Numbered from the stretch's first letter, positions 36,487 through 49,250 are shown. The stretch is DNA of 64,000 bases from Pontederia crassipes (GCA_030549335.1 JAUKPH010000017.1:14469501-14533500), one strand, 5' to 3'. Notes: generated by a model from the letters alone, not told the origin. A program made the numbers and translations.

Positions 36487-36943
36487 AAAGTTGAGAAAGA
36501 AGATTTCATGTATTTGACTTGGAGTCGATCTCAGTTGAATAAAACTTCAAAGTTCTGAGAAACTAGACAATCTGTCTGACATGCATAATTGGTTTCAAAT
36601 TTTTCTACCTTTTGGTTTTTAAGTATTTTGTTTTGGTTTTATGTAAACTGTAGAAGAGACACAAGATTTTGTTTTGGTTTCAAGTTCTCTTTTGGTTTTG
36701 TTTTGGTTTCAAATTTTGTTTTGTTTTGGTTTTATGTTTTAACTCCGCCTATATTTTAAACCCCGCCTATATTTTATAGCCGGTCCCAAGCCCGGATAAA
36801 GGAGGAGGGTTGTGTTAGGCCCCGACAGCCAGCATAAAATCATGTCGAATCTTATGAACATGGATCAACGAATAGCGGAATGGCGTCGTATGATCCATGT
36901 AGCCGACCCTACCTAGTGGGATAAGGCTTTGTTGTTGTTGTTG
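36487..36943 (+). mobile_element. Retroposon (SINE or truncated LINE) with RTE-type 3' tail
   Basis: A 15-bp target duplication, TATTATGCTACTAAC, lies at 36472-36486 and 36944-36958. The 3' end carries 'cctagtgggataaggctttg' and a (TTG)n tail, the same tail as the LINE copies at 221-765 and 57990-58291. The body is different: it contains 'cggataaaggaggagggttg' and no reverse-transcriptase frame. It is nested in the solo LTR. Confidence 0.9.
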
Positions 36944-37884
36944 TATTATGCTACTAACGAAGAAGGCGACGTTCGGCGTTCGACGGTTGTGATTCTGATT
37001 TAGAGAGCGGGTGATTTCATTATTATGGTAAGAATGATTGGTGGCCGAAACCATTTATAAGATTTAATTTCATATTTGATAAGAATTGATTATAGGATCT
37101 AATTCAAATTATTATATGCTTAATTCGACATGATAGGTGGCTGTCCGATGAGCTTTGAGTAAGGTGCTATTAGTTGGCGATTTCTTTTCCCCGATCCGTA
37201 AGCATGTTAAAAATCTATGGTAATGATCGATTTATGAAAATTAGTTTATATGATAGTTGTAGTTCATTAATTATGAACTTATGTAAGAAAATTATAAATT
37301 ATAAATTTAGGTACCAAGATGTCGTTAGAAAGGATTATTATGAAGTGATTGACAAACTAAAAGATAAATGATACCTAGAAGTGATAAATGTCTTAAATGA
37401 TAAGTTTATATTTCTAAATAAGGTTTAAATGAATGTAATAGGCATTTCTCTTTTGTGAGCGGATACGGACGGAAGGTAGTTCAAACTTAAGGAATCCAAG
37501 ATGAGAGAACTTATCTCAATTGATATGAATTGCTAAACTCTTCGGAGTGATGACATTTTTCCACTCGATGTGGAATGGATTTTCGTGATAGTTTCTTTCA
37601 TGCATATTCATATATTTGTATGCTTCATATGTGTGTCATCATATGACTTGTGCCATTTTATTATGAATTTTAGAAATTCGTCGAAGTTTATTCTTTGTAA
37701 AATTGAAGTGAATATTTAATTTTTGAAAGGAAAGTTTATATAATGGTTTCAATCCTAAACTTCTATTTGAAAATTGCATTCATGCATCATGTGCATTACA
37801 TGTAAAAACCCGCATAAGGTGGAGTGTTTTCACCTCAGAGGATTGACCAACTCCAAGTAGATCGATTAGGGTCCGGTTTGCTCT

Positions 37885-38095
37885 GTATCGATATAGTGAC
37901 ACGAAGGGTGGAATTAGAACAACCATCTTGTGACGATATAGTGACACGAGGGATGAAATGGAAAAAAAAAGAAACAAGCTCTGTATCGATATATAGTGAC
38001 ACGAGGAGCAGTTTAACGTCCTGTGATGATATAGTGACACGAGGGACGGAATTAGAACAACCACATGTAGCGATATAGTGACACGAGGGATGTGT
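37885..38095. repeat. Five-unit array of 'cgatatagtgacacgaggg'
   Basis: Five copies of a core near 'cgatatagtgacacgaggg', spaced about 40-55 bp apart, with related 'aattagaacaaccac' flanks. The array lies in the solo LTR. Confidence 0.9.
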
Positions 38096-39038
38096 GAAGA
38101 AGCACTCGATTGACGAGTGGTATGGATATCCGTATTTGATGATGATTCCCCAACTTATATATTATATATGTATGATTTCACCATACATGTGCATACATGA
38201 CATTCATTTTGCATGATCATTATGTGAATAAGTTCCTTTTGAAGAAGAGTGGATTTAAATATTTCCTGAAAATAAGATGTTGATTTTCGTAACGGTTTTC
38301 ATACTTGAGATAGTCGTTTTAACTCACTGAGCTTAATCCATGCTCACCCCTTTCTTTTTTAATGTTTATAGGAAAGAAATACATATACTGCATGGTTGTT
38401 TGGAAATGGGTATTGATTCAAAAGGGATAGTGTGTGAGATTCCGCGAAAAGCGTATCTAGAAACGTTCTTATCATTCTTTTAAACTGACTATTATGATTT
38501 TATTTATCTTGACGCCGTCTGATTTTGGGTTGTGACCCATGATTTCTTGTGGATTTAAATTAGTCGATGGGAGCGAAGGCTCCATAATTTATAGATGAGA
38601 CGATATGGGCGAGTCCCTATCATGGAACTGGATATGGGCGAGTCCCTATCATGGAATTGGATAAGATCTTGAGTCTCTTAATGGATTTTGACAGGCATGC
38701 GATATGTTTTGTTTGTGTAATAGTTTTATGACGAAACTCATATGTTGTCATAGTTCGGAAATTTTGGGTTTGAGTCCAATATTATTTGGTAATTATAAAC
38801 TGTCAGTGATGTATATATTAAATTTTATAAATTACCTGTGATGTGAATAATTATGGGTAAATGTTGTATTTGATGCATGAATGAATTTACGCATACGTCA
38901 TGCCGAAATTTTTGGAAATTTCCAGTGTTAGTTGATTTTTGGAACGTTAGTTTCCGTTGAAGATTTGAATTTGAATTTAAACGATTGAATTTCCGATTTC
39001 ACCTCTTGTGGCGCCAAAACGAGCAGAAGGACGTCACA

Positions 39039-40865
39039 GAAAGAGAAGATGGTACGGTAACGAAAATCGAAAGACATTCATAGAAAATGAGTTTCCTAAG
39101 CAAGGCGAGATTGATAAGTGATTTCTCCTACATGAGGAAGAAGATCTCAAGTTGACAGCACAAGCAGATCAATCCATTGAGGAGTTAGTCTCCTCCGTAC
39201 CACAGCTTGATCCGAGTGGGAGAGATTCGCAATCGTCAACTGACCAAGCTGAAAGTTCTCTTCGACGGACTACTAAAAAACATGTTCCGCGCCGATGATA
39301 ACCACATGAGGTCAACATAGTAAGTCTGAAAGATGAACTTGATTTCAAATCTGTCAAAGAGGCTCTCTTATCCCCTACTAAGGAATAATGGATTAAGGCA
39401 ATGGAGGAAAAGTTAGGGTCCATGCAGAAAAATCAAGTTTGGGACTTGGTTGATTTCCCGCCAGGCCGTAAGGCAATTGGAAACAAACGGTTCTCAAAAT
39501 TAAACATGTCATGGATGGATCAATTGAGAGATATAACGCCCGCTTGTGGCGAAAGGTTTCACCAAAACTGTGGGTGTTAATTATGAAAAAAACTTTTGCG
39601 CCTGCTGTAAGGTTTACTTCAATTTGCTTAATATTAGTTATAGTCGCACATATGGACTTAGAATTACATCAAATGGATGTAAAAACCGCATTTCTCAATG
39701 GAGAAATAGATGAGAAAATTTACATTGAGCAACCTCAAGGTTTCGTTATAAAAGGAGAAGAGCGCAAAGTTTGCAGACTGCGTCAGTCCATTTATGGACT
39801 AAAACAATTATCAAGATAGTGATATCTAAAATTTCATCAGTCAATCATTTCGTACTATTTTAAAATGATTGAGAAAGACCACTACGTGTATATTCATAAG
39901 TCCGAAGATAATTTTGCTATCCTGACGCTATATGTAGATGACATTCTAATAACTGAAAATAATAGAGACTATGCCATTCATTAAGCAATGGTTGTCTTCA
40001 TGTTTGAGATGAAGGACATGGGTGAAACAACATAAATACTGGGTGTCAAAATCCAGTGTGACCGTTCCAAACGACTCCTTGCTTTGTCGCAGGAATCATA
40101 TATAAAGAAAGTTTTGAATGATTCCACATGGATGGTTGCAAATCCATTGATACTCCTATTATGAAAGGCGAGGTTTTAAGCTTGGACATGTGCCCTAAAA
40201 CTCTAGAGAAACAAAAGAAAATATTCAATATTCTCTATGCGAGTGTGGCCGACAGCCTGATGTATGCTATGATGTGTACTCGACCGGACATATGTTTTAC
40301 CGTGAGTCTAGTTAATTGATATCAGGCTAATCCGGGATGCCAACACTAGAAGGCGGTGAAGAGAATAACGAGATACTTCAAGGGTACTGCAGATCTTGCA
40401 CTGTACTATCATGGAGGAAGTCTACGACTTGCTAGATTCACTGATGGCGATTGGATTGGTGACGTTGATGAATGAAAATTCACATTCGGATACACTTTCT
40501 TACTCAGCAATGGTGCTGTTATTTGGATTAGTAAGAAATAAGATTGTGTGATACTGTCAACTATAGAGGCAGAATTTATAACTTATTCAGTGGTAGTACA
40601 AGAGGCCTTATGGCATAGAAGATTCCTTCAAAATCTGAGAATTTTTTATAAATGCAATGAAGAAGATGATCCTTCACTATGAGAATCAAGCAGTCATAGC
40701 TTATGTGAAGGATGAGAAATATCATTGCAAAGGAAAGCATATAGACAAAAAGTACAAATTTGTATTGAGTACATATCAACGCACAATATGGTTGCTGATC
40801 CGTTCACCAAATCATTGTCAAGAGAGGCATTCTTGAGACATGTAAATGTCTTAGGGCTGCGTAGA
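39039..40865 (+). pseudogene. Copia reverse transcriptase and RNase H remnant
   Basis: Reverse transcriptase copies the element RNA. After the linker (ENEFPKQGEID, in a shifted frame near 39090) the RT region starts about 39394 (MEEKLGSMQKNQVWDLV). The frame 39511-39819 contains MDVKTAFLNGEIDEKIYIEQPQGF and IYGLKQ, both palm landmarks. The catalytic YVDD box is at 39931-39942. RNase H follows, with TIEAEFITYSVVVQEALW near 40562-40615 and the C-terminal ADPFTKSLSREAFL near 40797-40838, ending at about 40870. Multiple stops and frameshifts separate these pieces. Confidence 0.93.
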
Positions 40866-40870
40866 TTATA

Positions 40871-41856
40871 AACGCAATAATGTACTCAAATTTTTAATGA
40901 ATAAAATATTATTTTTCTTTCATAAATTTATTGTTGTAAATTCTTATTATGCATGTGAAAAGTATGACGATCGGGCCTAGATTTGTTCACTCACACGAAC
41001 AAATATTTCCGGCGTTCACGAAGATAGTGAGCGGAATGAATTATGTGAGTCATAGTGTAATTATTAAAACATGTGTTTTAGTAACTCAATGTCGCCTGAT
41101 TAAAAGAGAGAGACCAGATACGAGATTCAAATTTGGCGCTACTGGATAGTGAGCAATTTGAAAACTCGAGTCAGGCGCTGAAAGTTAGCGATTGGACTTA
41201 AGTCTGTGCAGTATGTAATTAAACAGAGCCGGACATATGCTCCTTCAGTGGGAGTCTCCACCGCAGTACTTGTGTTTGGTACCAAGTATGCAAAGTTGAC
41301 CTAGAGAGATATGATGAATTGATTAATTCGATGGTCATCATGGTGTGAGTCTCTGACGGATGATTCATGTGCACGTGCCCTTAGACTCTTGATTATGTCT
41401 TAAGGAAAGAAATTAGTGATTGTTACTTTAGCGGGGTACTCAAAGTTGAAAAGCAAAGTAGCTTGTCGAGCCATGTCTAGAAAAACAACTAATTTACTAA
41501 TAAAAAATATGAGGGCGAGAGAAAGAACTGTTATGAGCTGCATTAAGCTTTCACATATAATTGACCAACTATTTTTTAAAATAGTGTATGTGAAAGACAG
41601 TTACCGCAGAGCAAGACATACATTGTATTGGCTATGCTGCAAGACAGAACTAAGGCATAACAAGTTACATTATTTGAGTATTTATTGACTCATATGTGAG
41701 CTATCATGAATCCCTAATGGGCATGACGTGATTGAACCTTAACAGGTATCTTTCTAGCTTCTATAAAGAAGCGTGCTTGTACTCGTGGGTCGCACGGTAC
41801 ATTTACCAACTCTGGCTAAATGAAAGTACAATGTCCAATGCGGACAAGTGAAAGAT
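40871..41856 (+). other. Copia 3' untranslated region and polypurine tract
   Basis: About 1 kb of non-coding sequence between RNase H and the 3' LTR. The purine-rich stretch aagtgaaaga at about 41846-41855, next to the LTR start, is the likely plus-strand primer. Confidence 0.65.
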
Positions 41857-42402
41857 TGTTGGATAATGCCCACATGGGGCAACGCACAGTGACATGTGCG
41901 GACCGCGTGCAACGCACACACGGGCCGCGTGATGCGCGCACGGACCGTGCTACAAGCGTGCGGACCACGCTGTCGCATGCATGGAGTGCGCGACGCGCAT
42001 GCTGACGGCGCAGTCGTGCACATGGACCACGCGCGGACCGTGTTGTCGCATAGAGATCGCGCATATCACGCGATTTGATATTTGCACCGTGAGAAAAGAG
42101 ATTTGCGTAGACACATCATCACGCGCGATGGACGCGCGTGATACGTTCTGCCTAACTTCTTATCTAAGTCTTCCTACACTATAAAAGGGGACCCATACTA
42201 TAGGTCCCAAATATACTTTCGCAAATGTTTGTCCAGAAGTATTTGTGCTGTGGCAAAGAGTTCTGTTCCCCTGAGGTTCATTTTCTGATCACGAGGTGTA
42301 AGTGTGTTCGTCAAAAGTTCGTGAAAAAACTCCGACAATCCGCTTTCGCTGTAAGAGGTATTCCGTAATCTCTAGAATTTATATCTGTTATAAATTTCAA
42401 CA
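41857..42402 (+). repeat. 3' LTR of the copia element
   Basis: 546 bp, TGTTGGATAA to CAACA. It is homologous to 31711-32176 apart from its last ~44 bp, and is followed by the target duplication ACTAT. A TATAAAA lies near 42180-42186. Confidence 0.93.
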
Positions 42403-42407
42403 ACTAT

Positions 42408-42829
42408 CGACGTGACACAATAAAAATTAATAAAATAATAAATCAAGAGGGGAGTGGGCAACACCGTCCCGTGGTCATCAGGAAAATCATTAAGGATAAT
42501 ACGCACGAAAAATCAAAACTTCGAAAATAGTTTGATTACAAATTAAACTTAGAATAACTCAAAGTTAGAAGAGTTGAGTGTAGTTTATCCTAGATTCGAT
42601 CAAACCCAACATTAAACTTTTTATTAGACTTGATCTATATAATGCAAGTTTATGAATATTATATAAGTAAGACTACGTAAAGATACTATATTAGTGTAAT
42701 AATACTTAAAAATAAATAAAGCTAGTGTTTAACATGCATTAAACTATTTATAACAGAAAGTTTTTTAGGATTAATTTAATAATACCTTACCGATATTATT
42801 ATTTTAACTATTCACCACAAGTTTTAACT

Positions 42830-42890
<61 letters not shown>

Positions 42891-43180
42891 CTCAGAAATC
42901 TCTGCATATATCTAAGATTTTTTCGTTGTCCGTAACAAACCTTCTTTTAATTTGAAACCATATAAAATACTTAATGCATCCATTTTTTCTTGGAAAAATA
43001 AAATAAAAATATCTTTATTGTCGATCAGAAAATATTATTGCTAATAGTGAATGATTTCATCCTTGTTATGTAGAATATGATGATAAATAATTAAATATAT
43101 ATTTATTGGGATAACAATAATATGATCCTAAATTAAATAATTTTTTTCCTTTGAGTTATTGCCTTTCAGTATTGTTGATG
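42408..43180. other. AT-rich spacer
   Basis: Contains a long (AT)n tract at 42834-42887. No gene. Confidence 0.55.
42834..42887. repeat. (AT)n microsatellite
   Basis: About 26 uninterrupted AT units. Confidence 0.95.
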
Positions 43181-43185
43181 GATTT

Positions 43186-43800
43186 GATCAATATAGTAAG
43201 ACTTCACCTGATCATCTTGATCAATATCGTAAGACTTCACCAGATCATCGACCCGGATTATCCAACGGGTTAAGTCAGACCGATTGGATCGGGTCAAATC
43301 AAATGATTGGACTAAATAATATAAATTAATAAAAAATAAAATAAGTTAAAAATGACCATTGTAATATTATCAATATATAATATATTATTTAGCAATAATA
43401 TATAATATAATATAATAAAATAATTCAGATCAAATAATATAATAAAGTAAGCATAAATTAAAACATCAATGGAATATTTTCTAAATAAAAGATTTCATGA
43501 GATAATTATAAGAAATATCGATAAAATTTTTATATATGTAGTAAAGAAGAACATTGAAAAATAAATTTCAAATATATATATAATATTTCTAAAATATTTT
43601 TAATAATTTTTTTACATTTTATTTTTTTAATATTTTATAATTTGATTCGGTCGGATCGATCAAATTCGTCGAATCGACTGGTTGAACTCGAATTTTGACC
43701 GAATTAAATTAGCACATGACCAGATTTTGAATGACTTATGAGTCATTTTAGTGTCTGATTCGACCGATTGGACTAAACAGGGTTTTACAACACTGGATCT
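43186..43800. repeat. TIR-like element with 'gaccgattgga' motifs; 33-bp duplication at left
   Basis: At 43186-43250 a ~33-bp unit (gatcaatat.gtaagacttc...) occurs twice. The following block pairs 'cagaccgattggatcgggt' near the left with 'gattcgaccgattggact' near the right. It ends 'gggttttacaacactgg' near 43795, a typical plant MITE end. It resembles in style the element at 63361-64000. Boundaries and superfamily are uncertain. Confidence 0.45.
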
Positions 43801-45341
43801 AATTGAACCAGTGAATATGATTTTTCTTTTCACAGATCTAGTCGTTCGGTTTTCACTGTCAAATACAAACTACTTTTCATGCCATGTTTTTCAAGTGAGG
43901 AAAAACATAAAAATAAAAATATGAAAAGAAATCAAATAATTTTTTTTGGTGCTCAAGAATTTTGCAATTCATATCGTTGGCATGTGCACACTAGAACTTT
44001 AGACACTCTACCACACCTGTGTTCTTCCCTTTTGTGCTTAATAATATATAAGATCTATTATACAAATGTTAATCATAACCAAGAGCGATTAATAAATAGG
44101 CTTCTTCACTATTAAAGTTACTAAATAATATCCAATGGATACACTTTAAAAACATGCGTTTGTCATTCCAAAATATTTATGCATTCGACTGTGACTAATA
44201 ATTTGACATCCATCGGTGCCTGCAAAAAAAATATTCTTTTGAGAAGAACACCTGTAAAATATATGTAAATTATGAGTGTCATATACGTAAGGGTTTGCTC
44301 CGTTTGTCCTTCGTTATCTATTAGGAGTCATACTACTTTGTCTCTGTTATGCCAACGACATGGCCGGGGCTTACAAAAAAAAATAGCTCAAGATCTTGGC
44401 CGCAGGCGGTCGTGGCCTGTTGGCAGCACTCGCGTTCGTCCTTAACACAAATCCTTCTGGGGGTTACAGAGCACGGGTCAACCCCGTGACATGATCCTTG
44501 CATAATTTATACAGCCAGGACCATTGCCACCACCACCTCGTGCAGCTGCTGTACACAGGTGCTCATTTGTCTTCACACTTTGGCGTTAGAAACATGCTAT
44601 CAACTTTTACCGAGAAAAGAAACATATTAAAACCTTTCTTTGGCGATGCACCAATCGGGGACACGGTGCGCACACAGTCCAATGCCGGAATTGATTAAAA
44701 ACCTTCCAAGTTCCAGCGGAGCCTTGACATGTGGAGTTCAGAGATCACCCGCCATGAACATGTTTTCGAGGGATGTCTGTGGAATGCCAGTAAAAAAATA
44801 AGATTCAACTTGCTTCTTAGTATCTGTTGTCGTGAGAGTAAATCAATAATATATTCAAAGATGCTCATCATTACAGAGAAATAGACTGGAAGATGCAAAT
44901 GGAAGGATGACAACAGTCAATGCAGAAAAAAAAGAAAATGAAAGATAACAAAAATGTAAAGATGATGAACAGCTAAGATCTTTCTATTCCAATGACATTG
45001 TTGATGTACATGCAGTAGAAATCAACAAAAAGAGTAACTGCCCGCATCCCAGCCGCCTCTCATGCTTCCGTACTCCTTTCTAACTCACCGTTCTATACAA
45101 GGATCAACTATTATTTTGAGCAAAAAACAGTATAAATAGAAGTTATCATATCAAAGTGTATGTTCCACAGCTGCCTGAATAAAAAGGTTGCAATGCGTAG
45201 AGTTCTTATTTCCATCATCCTCCGGAGCAAAATGTCCACCTTGTATGTCCAATGCGGACGTTTTCGATTAAAAATGACTTCCCCATCACTGGATTTTGAT
45301 CTCTCATATTTCTGAAAGAATTGCAATGTGGAACTAGTAAC
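43801..45341. other. Region 3' of the O-fucosyltransferase gene
   Basis: No coding domain was recognised. The part next to 45341 is the presumed 3' UTR of the minus-strand gene; no clear poly(A) signal was fixed. A GC-richer patch at 44340-44560 was inspected for a tRNA or an exon and gave neither. Confidence 0.45.
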
Positions 45342-48300
45342 TTAAAACTGAGTTTGCATATTCCGTGAATCGTCCTCCAAGCGTTGCTGGAGGCACTCCT
45401 GGGGATTGGCAAAGAAGTAGTCCTCTTCCTTGGGCCTATCAGGGATCACCAATCTCCTCACAGGCTTTCCCATGCGAGTAGCATGAGCGATCTTAACCGA
45501 TGAAGAGAATTCCTCCCACCCTAAAATTCCATCGTTGTACTGATCTATTAGCTCAACCAAGTGTTTCCTGTCCAATAAGATGGTCTTCTTGAACCCCAAG
45601 TACCTGAAAATATACATCACAAAAGTATCCACTTAAATGCATGTTAATGAGGAAATGAGATGAACGAAAATTTAGTTTTTAATTAACAAAAAAAAAAAAA
45701 CTCAGTTGCTGCTACATTGGAGTGCTCAGTTGTAAATTTGGTCCTAAAGGCACTCATAAACGGATAAAACCAGTGTAAATTTGTAACCATAAGCATGTTG
45801 TAAATACTACAAAACTTAAGAGATGAAACAGTGGTAGAATGGAAGAGGCGACAAACCTGCGATGACCTTCGACAACTTTGGCCATGTTGCCATCATAAGT
45901 AGGAATGAAGATATCGCTCTCCAGAGAAACCAAGTAATCCAATGCTGCCATTTGTGATGAATGATTCTGGAAGTATCTAAGATCTGATGGTCTTAATAAT
46001 GTTTCCTTTCTTACCTGCAAGATGTCTGAGCAATTAGTCAAGGATAAGGGAGACAAAAAGAGATTGCAAACTCGAGAATACACAAACAATTCAAGAACTG
46101 ACCACATTTGGAAACGCAGTAGAAAGTGCAGCCATTCTCTTTTGCCCGCCATATATTTCTCCAGCTGCAATATAGATTTGGATGTTGCGGTCAATGTCCA
46201 AAGCCCTCAAAATCAAAGCTGTCTCCTCTGGAGTCAAAGGACAGAGACCATCTTTCCTCTTGAGGTCAGAATCGATGACCTTTTCTTTCCACCAAGGATA
46301 TGCATATCTATGACATAATTATCAAGCAATTCAGGATATATAGAGTTTGCTTCTTTCTGAATTCAGTCATAGAGAGAAGATAATAGCAGTAGGCAACATA
46401 ATGGATGTAAATATCTGATGTACCTCATTCTTGTCAGTTCCTCAGCCTCCTCATTTGTGCAACCATGAGTGCATCCAGAGAAGGCCAACATGTCCATTTC
46501 ATATCTCAAATGAAGAACCACAAAAGGACCATTCTGTCTCAAAATTCTAACTACTCGCCTACCCAATTCTTCAATCTGAGGGGCGAATCGCAATGCTGCA
46601 TAATTTGCTCGGCACCTCAATTTTTGGATTTCTAAAGGTAGACCATTATTAGCTAGCCTGGCATCAGTTTTATTCAGATGCAAAATCTTGTATTTCTGGA
46701 TCAAGGGAAGAATCTGGTTTCCACAAACAAATTGACTGAGTATCACAAATAACATATTCTGGTAACAACATTTGTTTTCCTGCTTTTCTACTATAAATAC
46801 CTGATTTTGGTAATATGAGATGTGTGACCAACTAATAGGTGGCATAGAGTGCACAAGGCCCAGCTCAACTCTTTTTTTCAGCCTAGGTGGTAGTTCTTTC
46901 AATATTCGAACCTCATCTCGTAATGATGTAATAAAATGGTCGACATCAAATATGTCTTGGAACTCGCTGTTATAAATCAAAATAATGTTTAATTTTAACT
47001 GAAAGGAAGAAAAATAAATGGCATTGCAATTATAAAGGAATAGACCAATCTAAAACAATAAATTGAGAGTTAACACACCTTGGATCAGCCCAAAATGATG
47101 TCTTATCTAACTCTGGCACAATTAATGTCACGTTCAAATACCTCGCAATGGCAACCATGTCACATATCTGTAGATCGTGATGATAATACAAAAATTAATA
47201 AAAGCAAAGTGTAGATATTACATATTTGATAAAACACTTAAACACGAAAAAAACTCTCAGAACTGATAAAACAAAATGATCTTAAATTTGTGAGTGTAAC
47301 TATATTAAAATACTGACTGCAGCTCGCATCTGATTAAGCCCGCCATTGCATGAAACCATGAGGTACCCGTTATTCCTATAGATTCCTACATGAAAACAAG
47401 ATCCAGATCAGAATACATACCAACATCCGAGGAAAGACCACAACAAATTTACAGAATTTTTGTGGCACAGACTTAGGAGGAACTATTAGATATTACTAGA
47501 CATTTGATAGTGATAGGAATTTAAGACAAAGACAGGAAACAGCATGCAGAAACTTTGCTTAGAATCGATCTGACATGGTTAGGAAAGTAGAAGACTATGG
47601 TTTAACATTCAATGTATATACAAAGAAATAAAATTGGACTACCAGTGAGATGGAAGCAAAAAACAGGGGACGAAGTTGTGCAGAGTCAAAGGTAAAAAGG
47701 ACAACTGGAAGCATTCAATGTTTATAAAGTTGTGCTGCACCCTTAGAAAGGAATAGAGAGCCACAACATAATTATCACCATAAGCTCTAATCAATTATTT
47801 AAAAAGTAACACCCAATCAAGCATAAACACATTTTTATGAACAATCCTTAATCGACAAACTTATAGAGAGCATCCTCAAAATATGTAAGAGACCAGTTTT
47901 TAGTATATAAAGAAGGGCAATGAAGTCTGATGAGAAAAAACAAGTACATTTAGTCTCAACATAAAGACTAATTCAATTAAAAAAAAAGCTGCATCTCGAA
48001 GAACATATATAGTTTTATCAGAATTGGCCCTTTTTGATTCCCAAGGGGGAAATATTCGTTTCCCAAGGGGGAAATCTTCTTCCAAAAGTTTAAACCATTG
48101 ATCAAATCATACACAAACGCAAAGAGAAAATTGAAGAATATCCAATCACACGATGAAGAAAAGCAAGAGAAAGTTGTAACCTTTTTACTTGTTCCATATT
48201 TTATCTTGTTTAAAAGGGGCGGAAGTTGACTCACTTTTGGGTGGGAGGACGATCCTTTGGACAACCGGAGAAACTTCTTCCACGGCGGCGAGTTCTCCAA

Positions 48301-48577
48301 TGGCGTGCTGTGCCGACGAGTCCGAGGAGGTGAAGCAGGAGGGCCAACCTTTCAGGACCCTCGGCCCCCACATGTCCCCGATGGCCGTGAGCTGGACGAC
48401 GCACGTCCACAGGAGAACTGTCGTCGTCGCCCGGATCATCCACAGCTTCATCCTCGACCTGGCCACCATCGAAGCCTTCGTCCTCTCGCTCTTCGCCTCT
48501 CCTCCGGCGCCAAATTTAAGACCGATGCGCTTCTCCTCCAAGTACTCAGATCCCATGGACCTCCCCAATCGGCACAT
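45342..48577 (-). CDS. O-fucosyltransferase family protein, 8 exons, one apparent frameshift
   Basis: Plant O-fucosyltransferase-like proteins are Golgi type II membrane glycosyltransferases that use GDP-fucose; the acceptor here is unknown. Exons on the minus strand: 48577-48235, 47385-47318, 47167-47079, 46966-46801, 46713-46424, 46308-46103, 46014-45857 and 45603-45342, all with GT-AG introns and consistent phases. The start at 48577 (MCRLGRS) is my choice; an in-frame ATG lies 21 bp downstream. About 526 residues are expected, normal for the family. Residues 46-66 form a membrane anchor. NGGLNQMR (128-135) and HLRYEMDM (290-297) are family GDP-fucose-binding-type motifs; [10 protein letters not shown] (404-413) and TYDGNMA (426-432) follow. 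In exon 6 an extra base in an AAA run at 46260-46262 shifts the frame and gives a stop at 46191-46193. Downstream exons stay well conserved, so a recent lesion or an assembly error is likely. Confidence 0.93.
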
Positions 48578-49250
48578 CCTCTGATACCAGCAAGTTCCAG
48601 CCCCCATACAAAACAAGAAGAACTCCAAAGATATCCAGGAGCCGAAAGCGAAAAAAAAAAAACAAACTTGTCTTTGGTTCTCTTCGCCTACAAACCAATG
48701 AAAAACATAGAAACAAAGAAAAGAACTGATTTTGACGACAATGCAGCTTGCCACAGAAAATCGAAACCCAAAGGACGTTCGATTCCTTAGCAAAAAACCG
48801 GTCTCTCTTCCTCCCCAGAAACTATCACAACAACACAAAGTGTTCAGGTGCCAGAGAGATGGATTTTTTTCTTCCCGCACTTTCTCTATTTATCTCAATC
48901 GAAAGCAGACAAGCCATTACTGCAGACAGCTAATTTCCTTCCATAAAAAGCTCTGAAGGGTGGGGAATAAAAGATTTACAAAAGGGGAAGGAGCGCCGGA
49001 AAAACGCAGCGCTTGGGCGGACTCGAGATCCAAGGGGACGCCCTCGGAGCAGTTCAGGCAATGGGCTTCTGCGGCGAGATCAGCGCCCCGCGTCCGTGGT
49101 CCGCAAGCGGTGGAGGGAGAGACGGAGGAGGAGAGAAGGATGGATTTCTCAGACCTTCCCTTCGGTCTCTTTACCATTTTAATCCCAACAAAAATGACGC
49201 AAAAAAAGAAACAAAAACAAACAAAATAAAAACAAAATTGTAGCCGTCGC
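48578..49250 (-). other. 5' UTR and promoter region of the O-fucosyltransferase gene
   Basis: The region upstream of the start codon stays open in frame to 48880 but encodes an implausible Cys/Phe-rich extension, so I treat it as leader. A GC-richer part at 48955-49170 could be the first untranslated portion or promoter. No TATA box was fixed. Confidence 0.45.

Larger units (their letters stand above)
35739..39038. mobile_element. Solo LTR of a long-LTR retrotransposon inside the copia element
   Basis: It starts TGTAACGACTTGG and ends GACGTCACA. A perfect 5-bp target duplication, GAAAG, lies at 35734-35738 and 39039-39043. The copia reading frame is interrupted at the left site and resumes at the right one. 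The length is 3300 bp, including a 457-bp retroposon. No gag-pol is present, so it is a solo LTR formed by LTR-LTR recombination. The TGTAACGAC start, 'actcactgagctt..gctcaccccttt' near 38310-38352 and a tandem array at 37885-38095 suit Del/Tekay-type Ty3/gypsy LTRs; that family is an inference. Confidence 0.88.
31711..42402 (+). mobile_element. Ty1-copia LTR retrotransposon, interrupted and inactive
   Basis: The 5' LTR starts TGTTGGATAA at 31711 and the 3' LTR is 41857-42402. A 5-bp target duplication, ACTAT, lies at 31706-31710 and 42403-42407. Gag, protease, integrase, reverse transcriptase and RNase H remnants follow in copia order on the plus strand. A 3.3-kb solo LTR (35739-39038) sits in the integrase-RT linker. 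Removing it leaves about 7.4 kb. All coding parts carry stops, and the LTRs differ at many C/T and G/A positions, as expected for an old, methylated copy. Confidence 0.95.

Noticed and set aside
44340..44560. Possible tRNA or exon in a GC-richer patch near the O-fucosyltransferase gene
   Set aside because: No A/B box pair, cloverleaf or long open frame could be assembled.
48185..48880. 231-codon ORF as the full N-terminus of the O-fucosyltransferase
   Set aside because: The first ~100 codons are Cys/Phe-rich and unlike the family, and the last ~16 run past the exon 1 donor into the intron.
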